Shown here: positions 11,050 to 21,449 of the stretch, in pieces
Layout: every line of letters begins with the position of its first letter
How positions within the stretch are numbered: position 1 is the first letter of the stretch
Source of the DNA: Ochotona curzoniae
Taxonomy: Eukaryota > Chordata > Mammalia > Lagomorpha > Ochotonidae
Reading direction: 5' to 3'
Assembly (NCBI RefSeq): GCF_017591425.1
Contig: NW_024466518.1
Span: 47,116 to 111,115 of the forward strand
Length of the DNA: 64,000 nt
Made by a program: the position numbers and the translations under genes
Notes under the pieces: model-generated
Told to the model about the DNA's origin: nothing
Database searches by the model: none
The model's input: the letters and a program-made list of their open reading frames with translations, nothing else

Positions 11050-11840
11050 TGATTTTGATTATGCTTCTTTTTCATTTGGATACATTTGACGATACAGTAC
11101 TATAGGCCCTGCAATTTCCCTGATTCCCCCACACCAAGTTCCCTCTCCCCTCGCCCAGTTCCCCTTAATCATTGCTAGAGCAGAGTTCTTCTTCTATGGT
11201 CCGATGTCCATGATTGTGGGCATGGGCGATGGCAGAGTGCAGCATCTTATGGTCAAGATTTAGTCAACGGTTTTGTTGCGAGGCCATCTTTGATCTGGGC
11301 ATAGAGATGCAGACTGCATTGCCTCCTCACCTCTGGATAGGATCGTCTCCAGGAGGCAAACAATGAAAAACCACAAAACAAAATCAACAACCGGAAGAAG
11401 AAAGAAATTCACAACTCTATCAGGTTAAAGACCATACTGCAGAATGACTAATGTGTCGCTGAAGGAATGTAAAAGCTACTAAGAACCATCTTGAAGAGAG
11501 AAATGAAGAGATGAAACAAACAAAAAACATAAAAGCCCATGGGATGTAATTTCCGCTGGACTTTGTTGGTGAGACGTGTCTCCTCTAGGCAGGAGATAGA
11601 TTTTTTTTTTTTTTTTTGTACATCTGGTGAACGAATCTCTGGTGTTTGATTGATGAGTTTATGTCATTTCCATTCAGGGTTAATTGGAATGGGTGGTAAT
11701 TTGGTCCAGTCATCTCAGCAATTGGTTGTGTTTTTTGTTTGTTTGTTTGTTTGTTTGCTTTCTTTTTTAGAATTGGTTGAGTCTTGTGCTGTTATTTTGC
11801 TGGGATGTTCTTCACATGTGCCTCGATCCTTCCTACCCTG
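11050..11840 (-). mobile_element. Old, internally deleted L1 (unit A)
   Basis: On minus, 11840-11555 matches the ORF1/ORF2 boundary of the young L1 at 2100-1860: the complement shows an ORF2-like start MTGPNYHPFQLTLNGND and a later LEETRLTNK resembling LQETHLTNK. The segment around 11180-11050 matches the L1 3'UTR seen at 36679 (TGTGATACAGTTTTATAGG-like). Most of ORF2 is missing between them. The same element recurs in unit B, so it predates the duplication. Confidence 0.7.
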
Positions 11841-11859
11841 ATCAACCATGTCATCTTTT

Positions 11860-12050
11860 ACCATATAGATATATATATATGCACACACATATATATAATT
11901 TCATAGATAAGATTAAGATAGTAATAAAATATAGTAAATTTAATAAATGATATAGTAGTGGAATATAATTTAATATAGTAAATGTATAATATTGAATATA
12001 TATTGGAAATACTAAATCAGTAACTATATATACACCTCTAAAAAATTCAC
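11860..12050. repeat. AT-rich low-complexity DNA (also 16720-16912)
   Basis: This run of ATATAT, CACACATATATA and TAATATAGTAAA motifs has no coding character. Both units carry it with only one or two differences. Confidence 0.8.
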
Positions 12051-12600
12051 CACCTTGCAAGCTCATTTTTTTCCCAACAATGGAAAGCAGAGTGCGGGAT
12101 AGAGAAGAAAAAGATGGCCTGTGGTGAGTCGAAAATCCGTTTGTCTTGGTTGCCAAGATGGAAAGCAGAACCACCCAGACAAGCATGTGTGTGAGGAAAC
12201 ATCCCATGCCGAGGGCCCATTGAGCATTCAGAAGTCAAGCTGCTTGCCACCCGCCGCCTCGAAAACTGACATTTTCCAAGGCGTCTCAGTCTCAATCAGG
12301 TGACCCTGAAGGGTTGCTGAGGTGGGCTGGTCACAGCTGCTGTGATGATCCGAATCAGGTCCATTGCAATGCCTCCAGTGCAAGCAAGTCACTGTGGCCA
12401 GCGTGGGAGCATGCGAGATGATGGTGAGGAGAAAGTGTGTTTCTCCACTGCCACCTCAAGTGTGGAGACTAGGGGAAGGTGAGGCTAAGATTGGACAAGG
12501 GCTGAAAGGGCTGGAACAGAAGCAGAGAAGCATGGAGTGGGAGTGGAAGTGTGCAGCTGCATCCGGGGGTGGGGGGGTGGGGTTTGTTGGGGGGCGGCGC

Positions 12601-12770
12601 CAGAGAGCACAGAGGAAATGACGCAATGGGAAGAGAGGAGATCAGCCAATGAGGAGAGCGGCTGTGTGTGGGCCCAGGCAGGTGGGCGGGAGTCGGGGCC
12701 AGCAGAGAGGCCTGGTTGGTGGAGGCCCGCCCCGCTTGGCTACTTAAGGCTACTTCCAGGGCCCCCAGGA
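12601..12770 (+). promoter_or_regulatory. Candidate promoter of Pro/Ser-rich gene (intact copy)
   Basis: Several RNA polymerase II promoter elements lie in a sensible order: a CRE-like TGACGCAA at 12619, CCAAT at 12646, GC boxes GGTGGGCGGG at 12681 and CCCGCCCCGC near 12726, and a TATA-like TACTTAAG at 12741. A start site would fall near 12770, about 110 bases before a consensus splice donor. The same set recurs in unit B. CRE-like sites in compact promoters are common in testis-expressed genes, but expression here is inference. Confidence 0.55.
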
Positions 12771-12880
12771 TCAGATCCTCTGGAAAGACAGCAGGAGCAG
12801 GTGCCTGTGTCACCTCTGCTGCCCAGAGCATCACGCGACCCCGAGTCAGTGACAAGAGGCCAGAGACACAGGACGCTTGG
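12771..12880 (+). other. Candidate non-coding exon 1 (intact copy)
   Basis: The segment ends TTGG followed by GTGAGTGA, a near-perfect splice donor at 12881. It contains no ATG, so it would be 5'UTR only. The intron that follows holds the (TC)n(AC)n tract. A candidate acceptor is the AG at 13111-13112, after a pyrimidine-rich stretch. Confidence 0.5.
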
Positions 12881-12977
12881 GTGAGTGACTCCCTATTTCT
12901 GTGTGAGGGCATATTCTGGCGTTTGGGAGGGAGGCTCAACCGGAACGCACTACCCCACACACAGCACACGCGTGCTC

Positions 12978-13001
12978 ACTCACTCTCTCTCTCTCTCTTC
13001 C

Positions 13002-13048
<47 letters not shown>
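12978..13048. repeat. (TC)n and (AC)n microsatellite in candidate intron
   Basis: A short CT run is followed by about 45 bases of AC dinucleotides. The unit B counterpart (about 17845-17913) differs by a few bases, which shifts the frame of any reading through it. This supports a non-coding, intronic status. Confidence 0.9.
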
Positions 13049-13050
<2 letters not shown>

Positions 13051-13162
13051 GTTTCTCTCTCTTTCCGACCCCACCCTTGCCCTCCCCCACCCCTGTCAGC
13101 CCTCCACCTCAGGAGTCAGGAGACGGGCCACTAAGGCAGTCAGAGTTTGGGGCCCTCCAGTC

Positions 13163-15058
13163 ATGTCTGCCTATCTGGAGCCTGGGGTCCTGTCTGAGTC
13201 TGCTCTGGAGGCTTCCCTCGCTCCTGCCTCCCCAGGCCTCAGCCCAGCCTCTCCCTGGGACTCTCTCTGCTGTGCCAGCCACCCCTGCCCCGAGGGCCCT
13301 TCACCTCCCGGGAGTCCCATGTGGGCGGCAGTCTCCCCTAGGGCTTCACGCCACCACTTGAGGTCCCCACCAGGGCCCTGCACACGCACACATCCACATG
13401 CCCCTCCTGGCACGCCCTCCCCTCAGCGGTCATGCTCCGGGCTCAGCTCCGAGTCCTCAGCGGCCTCCACCATCTACCACATGTTCATCCTCCCCTCCCC
13501 CAGAAGCTCCCCGCCCGCCCATGGGGGCTCTCCCAGCTCCCCAGGGCACCTGGCTCACACCTGCCCAGAGCTCCCTGCCATACTTGCCCAGCCCTCAGCT
13601 CTGCCCCACAGCCCCTCCAGCCTGGGCCATCGCCACTCCCCAACACTCCCCTCATGTCCCCCTGACCTGGCACACCTGCAGACTCAGGGCTCTCCTGCCA
13701 ACTCGTGGGCTTTTGGCTCTGCCAGCCCCACCGAGCCCAGTGTCTCTTCCGGCTCCTGGTCCAGCAGCCCTGGAACTGAGGAGGAGCCAGCCCTCCTCCA
13801 AGAGGGTACACCTGGACTTTCAGGATATGCACGATGCTCCTCTCCCCTGACCAGCGCCCCGTCTTTGTCACCCTTGGCCCTGAGTCTCTCTCCCATCTCA
13901 AGCTGCTCCCGGCACACCCACACCCCACCGGTGCCTGAGTCAGCCCTCCTGACTCAGGGAACATCGCACACTTCCGGAAGTTCACCTTGTCCTTCTGCCC
14001 TGACCTCCATCCCATCGCTTCCCTCCCTCAGTTTCTCCACCATTTCCCCCTGCCCCTCCCCCTCCTTCCCCAGCATTCTGGCAGACTCAGCCCTCCTCAG
14101 TGAGGGAATGCTCAGTCCCTTGGAAGTGTCCGGGGCCTCTTCCCCTCTTGGCTGCACTTACCCTCCAGCCACCGCCGAGACCCCTCTTGTGTCCGCCTGC
14201 CCCTCCCCGGACCTCCCCACCTGCCTGCAGCCCTTACCCCAGCAGATGCTGCCAGCAGCTGCAGGCTCGGGCCACGCCCTTCCACGTCCTGTGCCTGCCC
14301 CCATGGCCGTCAGGGATGCTCCAGTTTCCCTCAGCTACCCCGTCGGCACCCCCACGGGGGCCGTGCCCTCTGCCCTGAGGCCACCGGCTGCTCCTTCCCT
14401 CCCATGGCCAGCCCCCATTGCCCTCCTGCCAGGCCCAGCAGCTGCGCCCCTGCACACCTCACCATGGACTTGCTTTCCCACATCTGCCACCTCTTTCCCC
14501 AGAGTCCGGGCAGACTGGGCCACGGCCATGCCTCACCTATCCTGTCCGAGACTTGTGGCCCGTGCCTTTTGGCCAGAGCCAGCCGCCCACAGCCACGCAG
14601 CCTCTCACTCCTTCCACACCAGGCCTCATGATGGCCCTGTGCCCGTGCCCTGCGGAGCCTCGGCTCCACCACACGCCCCTGTGCTCAGGTCATCCTCTTC
14701 TGCCTGTCCACGGGCCCTGCAGGGTCTGCCCTTTCACCCTGTGCCCACTTCCTTTCTGGCTGCCCAGCTCCCCTGCACCCCGTGGCGGCGGCCTCTCAGC
14801 GTGCGGCCTCACTCTCACACTCACACTCACGCCTGCCCTTCTGCTTGCTACTGTCACTGCCTGGCTCGCACAAGAGGAGACTCTCACAGGCATCTTCATG
14901 GCCCTGGCTTGAGGGGCCCTGGGCCCACCAGGCTCACCTCCCCGCCTGCCAACAACGTGGCTGCCAGGCCCCCAGCTGCCCTCATGCCTGCCGGCTACCC
15001 TGCCAGGGCCAGGCTTGGCCTTGCCCCTTGGCCTGGTGCTGACATGGGCTGCAGATAG
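13163..15058 (+). CDS. Pro/Ser-rich protein, only intact copy, spans duplication junction
   Basis: ATG 13163 to TAG 15058 gives 631 residues. This ATG is the first in the predicted spliced transcript, and its context CCAGTCATGTCT is acceptable. The protein starts MSAYLEPGVLSESALEASLA and is rich in Pro, Ser and Ala. It has three imperfect repeats of about 50 residues near positions 209, 260 and 309, with cores EPALLQEGT, ESALLTQGT and DSALLSEGM. Near residue 545 there is a short His/Thr run from a microsatellite. No membrane segment, signal peptide or catalytic motif is evident, and most of it looks disordered. About residue 248 the frame crosses from unit A into unit B, so this copy is whole only because of the duplication. 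I do not recognise the family. High GC could sustain a long chance frame, but the promoter, splice donor and mostly synonymous differences argue for a gene. Confidence 0.5.
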   Translation: MSAYLEPGVLSESALEASLAPASPGLSPASPWDSLCCASHPCPEGPSPPGSPMWAAVSPRASRHHLRSPPGPCTRTHPHAPPGTPSPQRSCSGLSSESSAASTIYHMFILPSPRSSPPAHGGSPSSPGHLAHTCPELPAILAQPSALPHSPSSLGHRHSPTLPSCPPDLAHLQTQGSPANSWAFGSASPTEPSVSSGSWSSSPGTEEEPALLQEGTPGLSGYARCSSPLTSAPSLSPLALSLSPISSCSRHTHTPPVPESALLTQGTSHTSGSSPCPSALTSIPSLPSLSFSTISPCPSPSFPSILADSALLSEGMLSPLEVSGASSPLGCTYPPATAETPLVSACPSPDLPTCLQPLPQQMLPAAAGSGHALPRPVPAPMAVRDAPVSLSYPVGTPTGAVPSALRPPAAPSLPWPAPIALLPGPAAAPLHTSPWTCFPTSATSFPRVRADWATAMPHLSCPRLVARAFWPEPAAHSHAASHSFHTRPHDGPVPVPCGASAPPHAPVLRSSSSACPRALQGLPFHPVPTSFLAAQLPCTPWRRPLSVRPHSHTHTHACPSACYCHCLARTRGDSHRHLHGPGLRGPGPTRLTSPPANNVAARPPAALMPAGYPARARLGLAPWPGADMGCR

Positions 15059-15909
15059 GGACTCGGCTGGCGTGGGTGCTGGCAGTGCCAGCTCTCTTCT
15101 CCGCCACACCACACTCATCCTCTTCCCCCAAATCATCGGGTCTCTTCCATTCACACAATGGCTCTTGCCTTGCTCATCCGGGTCCAGGTCTGTCAGGGGA
15201 CAGACAAACATGTTCCACTGCTGTGCACAAACCGTACACTCATTCAGCCACATCAAGAGCTGAGTGCAGATGCCATGCGGTGTTGGGAAAGCACCCAGAG
15301 GCACTTCTAGCTGCTTGAAGTGTGTTGGCCTCTGGCCCTCACTCATCCAGACAGCATGCTGCCGGGTGATCACCAGACAACCAGATCTCCAGACCTTTGC
15401 ACTCCAGCACACTTGTCTCAGGGAAGCCTGGGAGTCTCCGAACTTAACAATGGGCACCACTTGGCAGCTGGGCAGGACCACAGAGAGACTGCCGACAGCC
15501 TCACCTCATCAGCTGCTGCAGCAGCGATGGCATGGGAACTGTATCCTTGCACATTTCCGGGGGGGCATGCCAAAGGCAATGGGAGCCGAGAAACGTTGGG
15601 ATACTGCTCTTGTTGGAATGTCTCTCAAGGATGTCAGGAAGGCTCGCAAGAGGCCGTGGAAACACCGTGGCTTCATCTCCTGACACCATAGCGATGCCAA
15701 GATGGCCATCCACTGACCTTTGCAAACCTTGGAAACAATCACAGAACAGACCTTCCTTTTGTACAAATCCGTATTTCAAACTCATCCCCTTGGGTGCTGG
15801 GCAAAGAGCCTCGGGCCAGCCCCGGACGCAGCCTCTTGGTTAGAGGGCCTTCAAGTACAGGGCTGATGGGATCACACCGGTGAAAGCAGAAGGTGACCTG
15901 TGGTCGGTT

Positions 15910-16702
15910 TTGATTTTGATTATGCTTCTTTTTCATTTGGATACATTTGACGATACAGTACTATAGGCCCTGCAATTTCCCTGATTCCCCCACACCAAGT
16001 TCCCTCTCCCCTCGCCCAGTTCCCCTTAATCATTGCTAGAGCAGAGTTCTTCTTCTATGGTCCGATGTCCATGATTGTGGGCATGGGCGATGGCAGAGTG
16101 CAGCATCTTATGGTCAAGATTTAGTCAACGGTTTTGTTGCGAGGCCATCTTTGATCTGGGCATAGAGATGCAGACTGCATTGCCTCCTCACCTCTGGATA
16201 GGATCGTCTCCAGGAGGCAAACAATGAAAAACCACAAAACAAAATCAACAACCGGAAGAAGAAAGAAATTCACAACTCTATCAGGTTAAAGACCATACTG
16301 CAGAATGACTAATGTGTCGCTGAAGGAATGTAAAAGCTACTAAGAACCATCTTGAAGAGAGAAATGAAGAGATGAAACAAACAAAAAACATAAAAGCCCA
16401 TGGGATGTAATTTCCGCTGGACTTTGTTGGTGAGACGTGTCTCCTCTAGGCAGGAGATAGATTTTTTTTTTTTTTTTTTGTACATCTGGTGAACGAATCT
16501 CTGGTGTTTGATTGATGAGTTTATGTCATTTCCATTCAGGGTTAATTGGAATGGGTGGTAATTTGGTCCAGTCATCTCAGCAATTGGTTGTGTTTTTTGT
16601 TTGTTTGTTTGTTTGTTTGCTTTCTTTTTTAGAATTGGTTGAGTCTTGTGCTGTTATTTTGCTGGGATGTTCTTCACATGTGCCTCGATCCTTCCTACCC
16701 TG
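15910..16702 (-). mobile_element. Old, internally deleted L1 (unit B copy)
   Basis: This is the unit B duplicate of the element at 11050-11840. It has the same antisense ORF1/ORF2 boundary and 3'UTR pieces and the same T-run (longer by one or two bases). It confirms that the L1 fragment was already present in the ancestral unit. Confidence 0.7.
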
Positions 16703-17464
16703 ATCAACCATGTCATCTTTTACCATATAGATATATATATATGCACACACATATATATAATTTCATAGATAAGATTAAGATAGTAATAAAATATAGTAAA
16801 TTTAATAAATGCTATAGTAGTGGAATATAATTTAATATAGTAAATGTATAATATTGAATATATATTGGAAATACTAAATCAGTAACTATATATACACCTC
16901 TAAAAAATTCACCACCTTGCAAGCTCATTTTTTTCCCAACACTGGAAAGCAGAGTGCGGGATAGAGAAGAAAAAGATGGCCTGTGGTGAGTCGAAAATCC
17001 GTTTGTCTTGGTTGCCAAGATGGAAAGCAGAATCACCCAGACAAGCATGTGTGTGAGGAAACATCCCATGTCGAGGGCCCATTGAGCATTCAGAAGTCAA
17101 GCTGCTTGCCACCCGCCGCCTCGAAAACTGACATTTTCCAAGGCGTCTCAGTCTCAATCAGGTGACCCTGAAGGGTTGCTGAGGTGGGCTGGTCACAGCT
17201 GCTGTGATGATCCGAATCAGGTCCATTGCAATGCCTCCAGTGCAAGCAAGTCACTGTGGCCAGCGTGGGAGCATGCGAGATGATGGTGAGGAGAAAGTGT
17301 GTTTCTCCACTGCCACCTCAAGTGTGGAGACTAGGGGAAGGTGAGGCTAAGATTGGACAAGGGCTGAAAGGGCTGGAACAGAAGCAGAGAAGCATGGAGT
17401 GGGAGTGGAAGTGTGCAGCTGCATCCGGGGGTTGGGGGGGTGGGGTTTGTTGGGGGGGCGGCGC

Positions 17465-17745
17465 CAGAGAGCACAGAGGAAATGACGCAATGGGAAGAGA
17501 GGAGATCAGCCAATGAGGAGAGCGGCTGTGTGTGGGCCCAGGCAGGTGGGCGGGAGTCGGGGCCAGCAGAGAGGCCTGGTTGGTGGAGGCCCGCCCCGCT
17601 TGGCTACTTAAGGCTACTTCCAGGGCCCCCAGGATCAGATCCTCTGGAAAGACAGCAGGAGCAGGTGCCTGTGTCACCTCTGCTGCCCAGAGCATCACGC
17701 GACCCCGAGTCAGTGACAAGAGGCCAGAGACACGGGACGCTTGGG
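17465..17745 (+). promoter_or_regulatory. Promoter and exon 1 of Pro/Ser-rich gene, copy 3
   Basis: The elements of the intact copy recur: TGACGCAA at 17483, CCAAT at 17510, GC boxes, TACTTAAG at 17605, and exon 1 ending at the GTGAGTGA donor at 17745. The promoter therefore looks as intact as that of the middle copy, although the frame it would drive is broken. Confidence 0.5.
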
Positions 17746-17865
17746 TGAGTGACTCCCTATTTCTGTGTGAGGGCATATTCTGGCGTTTGGGAGAGAGGCT
17801 CAGCCGGAACGCACTACCCCACACACAGCACACGCGTGCTCACTCACTCTCTCTCTCTCTCTTCC

Positions 17866-17916
<51 letters not shown>

Positions 17917-18028
17917 GTTTCTCTCTCTTTCCGACCCCACCCTTGCCCTCCCCCACCCCTGTCAGCCCTCCACCTCAGGAGTCAGGAGACGGGCCACTAA
18001 GGCAGTCAGAGTTTGGGGCCCTCCAGTC

Positions 18029-18598
18029 ATGTCTGCCTATCTGGAGCCTGGGGTCCTGTCTGAGTCTGCTCTGGAGGCTTCCCTCGCTCCTGCCTCCCCA
18101 GGCCTCAGCCCAGCCTCTCCCTGGGACTCTCTCTGCTGTGCCAGCCACCCCTGCCCCGAGGGCCCTTCACCTCCAGCGAGTCCCATGTGGGCGGCAGTCT
18201 CCCCTAGGGCTTCACGCCACCACTTGAGGTCCCCACCAGGGCCCTGCACACGCACACATCCACATGCCCCTCCTGGCACGCCCTCCCCTCAGCGGTCATG
18301 CTCCGGGCTCAGCTCCGAGTCCTCAGCGGCCTCCACCATCTACCACATGTTCATCCTCCCCTCCCCCAGAAGCTCCCCGCCCGCCCATGGGGGCTCTCCC
18401 AGCTCCCCAGGGCACCTGGCTCACACCTTCCCAGAGCTCCCTGCCATACTTGCCCAGCCCCCAGCTTTGCCCCTCATCCTGTCCACCTGGGTCATTGCCA
18501 CTCCCTACCATTCCCCTCATGAACCCCTGAACAGGCACACCTGCAGACTCAGGCTCTCCTTCCACCTTGTGGGCTTTTGGCTCTGCCAGCACCACTGA
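18029..18598 (+). pseudogene. Pro/Ser-rich gene, copy 3, frameshifted after about 145 codons
   Basis: The first roughly 145 codons match the intact copy almost exactly (MSAYLEPG onward), with few changes. Near 18470 the sequence becomes about 80% identical to the middle copy and loses a base, so the frame leaves the Pro/Ser-rich register and stops at 18598 (189 codons). Weak nucleotide homology continues to about 18850. It is a probable pseudogene or truncated product. Confidence 0.65.
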
Positions 18599-18869
18599 GC
18601 CAGTGTCTCTTCCCTCTCCTTGTCTGGATCCTTGCCCAGCAATTCTGCAACTGAGCAGGAGCCAACCCTCCTTCAAGAGGACACTGTTGGAATTTCAGAA
18701 TATGTAGGATGCTCCTCTCCTGTGACCAGCGCTCTGTCTTTGTCATCCTTGGTCTTGAGTCTCTCTCCCACAATCTCTGGTTGTTCTGATGGAGAACATG
18801 CTGTTCTCTGGAAGTCAAGCAGAGATGGAAGTACTTCTGTTTTTGCTTTTCTCTTCTTGGGTGTCACTT

Positions 18870-19445
18870 GTCACCCCTGTGCATTTCATAACAAAGTCAC
18901 CTTAAGATGTAGTCACTTCAATCACAGTGGCTCATTTACCATGGCAACACAGGCAGGAGTTTATAGGTTTATACTGACAGCATCCTATTGCAGGGTTCAA
19001 ACAGTCTGAGAAAGTACAGCGAAGGAAATAGTATGTTTGTTCTGGATTCCTTAGCCAAGAAGTAACCGCTATCTGAATGCCTGTCATGCCACCCATGTTG
19101 GAGTAGTTTTTGTCAATGTCTTCTCCCATGACATCCCCACCACCACTCCATCTCTTAGTGTGCGAGGGTCCAAATAAATCAAATACATGCTTTACATTTT
19201 TGTTTCTCTCACCTGGCTCGGCACAATTGCACCCATCTTTACAGTGTTGGAAACAACTGTTGCCGCCTAGTGCCCGGTGTCTGCACCATAGGAATGTTAA
19301 ATGGATCTCAACAGCTTGGTGTTGAATGCCTTTTTCTGCTCCACTGGAGGCAGCAAAATAAGATCTACACCTCCCATCAACTCCCAAACTGTCTGGAATA
19401 ATTAAGTGGGCAGACAACTAGTTACATTTTCCTTCAAGGTGAAAA
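18870..19445. other. Single-copy DNA, no gene seen
   Basis: Unique sequence after the duplication. The 161-codon minus frame at 19417-18932 has no recognisable features. Confidence 0.5.
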
Positions 19446-19454
19446 CCAGATACG

Positions 19455-19700
19455 TCCTTGCATGTAATTTTATTTTTAAGACTCATTAATTTACTCATTT
19501 GAAAGCCAGTTATGGGAGAGAGATTTGTGAGTGAGTTTGTTTGGAACAGGGAAGGGAGAGGCATGTGGGTCAGAAGGAGATCTGGGGAGGAAGGAAGAGG
19601 AGAGTGGAAGAGAGTGGCAAGGATGAGCAAATGAGCGAGCTCTGTGGAGAGACTCTTCCACCCACAAGTTGCTTCCCCATGTGGCTAATGCAATTGGTTA
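19455..19700 (-). mobile_element. Old CSINE2-type element, antisense
   Basis: On plus, TTTATTTTTAAGACTCATTA followed by a GA-rich tract and then AGACTCTTCCACCCACAAG resembles the antisense tail and body of the older C-repeat (AAGATTTATTTATTT...GATCTTCCATCC). It is diverged and truncated. Confidence 0.55.
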
Positions 19701-19759
19701 GATTTCTCTTTAACTCATTCCCTTTTCTCTTTGTCACTGTGTCCTTCCAATAAGGAGAC

Positions 19760-20560
19760 ATGGATGAGGGAGGATGGGACGAGCTTGAGAGCGAGCAAGC
19801 AATGAGAAATGTTGAAACTACAGTACCACCAGCATTGTTGTTTTCCTTTCTTAAAAAACAAACAAACAAACAAACAAAAAACAAAAAAGTAGAATCTTCC
19901 ACCCACCAGTTCACCAGTCAGTTCAGAACTTTTTTCCCCCAAAGGCAGGCCTGGAGAACTGAGACTGCTGGTGCACAGAGCATTCCAGAATGTATGGAAT
20001 CCTGGTTCTTAGTGTCATACAACTCTGTTTCGGATACAAACATGTTTTTCAACAGCTTTTGCCTCAAACCTGGGTATGTGTGTTTGTGTTTCTCTGTGTG
20101 TGAAAACTAAGCATTTCTGACTTAATGTGGACAGAACCTCAACCACTAAACCAGTGGACCCCAGAGTCCCATCTGAAGTTGTTTACATTGCATTTTGACA
20201 AGATATACAGCCAAAGCTCAAAGAAAGAATTGAGGAGGGCCTACTGAAAAAAAAAATAAGAGTGGTGGAAATCACAAATGTAAATGATCTATATTCAGGG
20301 AGTGAGTGTAATTTACCAATACTGCCAGGCATCTTTGTGTCAGAACAGTGATGGGGTAGATGGGTTGGGGAAGATATGTCATTTCCACTGTTCCCTAACC
20401 TAAGGGAAACCTATGGGAAAAATAACATATTCCACAGCACAGTCATGAGAGCATCGATGGCCCATGAAAAACACCCTAAACACCACAGCCAAAGATAAGT
20501 TTCAGAGCACACACTTGATTTCCATTACCTTCGATTCAAGCATCCTTTCACAAAGTACTG
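19760..20560. other. Unrecognised DNA holding (AAAC)n and a diverged direct repeat
   Basis: An AAAC run lies at 19855-19880. The segment 19920-20075 is paralogous to 20578-20735 (listed separately). No gene was seen. Confidence 0.5.
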
Positions 20561-20577
20561 TTGGGTGAGTAGAGAAT

Positions 20578-20735
20578 TCAGAACTTTGGGGAACAGAGCA
20601 TTTCAGATGGTACAGAATCCTGGGTCTCAAAATCCTGGGTGTCAGCGCCACACAACAGTGTTTTCTGAAGGGACTCTGGACAGAAACAGGTTTTCAGCAG
20701 TTTTCACCTCCACCCTGTATGTGTACACCTATATC
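20578..20735 (+). repeat. Diverged direct repeat of 19920-20075
   Basis: Both segments share, in the same order, TTCAGAACTTT, ACAGAGCATT(C/T)CAGA, GAATCCTGG, GTGTCA, ACAA, a GTTTT(C)TCAGCAG-type motif and a TATGTGT end, with an overall identity of about 70%. They lie about 650 bp apart. It may be an old local duplication or two copies of an unknown repeat. Confidence 0.5.
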
Positions 20736-21449
20736 ACAGGGTTTCTCAGACGTCAAGGTACAGTTTGCAGACTCTGGGGTTGGTTGGCATGGTGGCATGA
20801 GAGAGGCACTGGCACTGAAGTCTAGGCTGCACCAGGTAGGTCTGATGTGATGTCCCTTCTCTCTCTTCCAGCAGAAGCTGGCCCAGTGCTTTGGACCTTG
20901 CCCAAAGTACAAGCAGTCAGTGGTGGATATCTATGTATATATGGTAGTCTCACCACGAGGCGAAGAAATCCCTGCCATGCCATATCTCTTCACCCCTCCC
21001 GGAAAGGCTAAAGCAAGATCCCAAGGTACCAAGGAGAAGCAGGAGGGACTCTCCCCAAAGTTGGCCTGGTGTGAAGACAAGTCATGTGATGGTTGGGGGG
21101 GCAGGGGCAGGAAGAAGAGGGGCAGGCATGGGCTATTCTAAAAGCAGTCAGTTGAGTCCCTAGAAGTATGCCCACCACTAGCCAACCAGCCAGCCAGTCA
21201 AAACCACAGCAGAATCCACTATGGGTGCTGATTATCTGCTCCCAAGGTCCAGCCCCCTGTTAAATCAACCAAGAAAAGACAGCCTGGAAGCTTGTCTGCT
21301 TGTCCACTTGTCACTAACAGCTTCAGGAGAAAGACCAACCAACCAACCCACCCATACACCCATGTACCCACCAGGATGGCACACTGGTATGTGTGTGTGC
21401 ATGCACATGGCTTCAGTGTTTCACCAAACCATCAGCCTCAAGCAGAAGT
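20736..21449. other. Unrecognised DNA
   Basis: An AG preceded by a pyrimidine tract lies at about 20869 (TCTCTCTTCCAG), followed by a 90-codon open stretch (QKLAQCFGPCPKYK...). That is exon-like, but no family match or donor is convincing. Confidence 0.35.

Larger units (their letters stand above)
9040..13906. repeat. Tandem duplication, unit A (4867 bp)
   Basis: From the T at 9040 onward, this sequence recurs from 13907 onward with over 99% identity by eye. The offset is 4867, falling to 4861-4864 after small indels (for example a 6-bp loss in a CTCACC run near 9950/14815). The left edge adjoins unique DNA. The unit carries the 3' half of a Pro/Ser-rich frame, a spacer with old L1 material, and then the promoter and 5' half of the same frame. 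Confidence 0.97.
13907..18780. repeat. Tandem duplication, unit B (with diverged tail)
   Basis: Unit B matches unit A almost perfectly from 13907 to about 18456. From there to about 18780 the match to 13590-13906 is only about 80%, so the tail has a different history from the rest. Homology appears to fade out in the next 50-100 bases. Confidence 0.93.

Noticed and set aside
12668..13162. N-terminal 165 codons of the 796-codon frame 12668-15058
   Set aside because: They read through a splice donor and a CA microsatellite (Thr-His run). In unit B a small length change breaks the register, so I start the protein at 13163.
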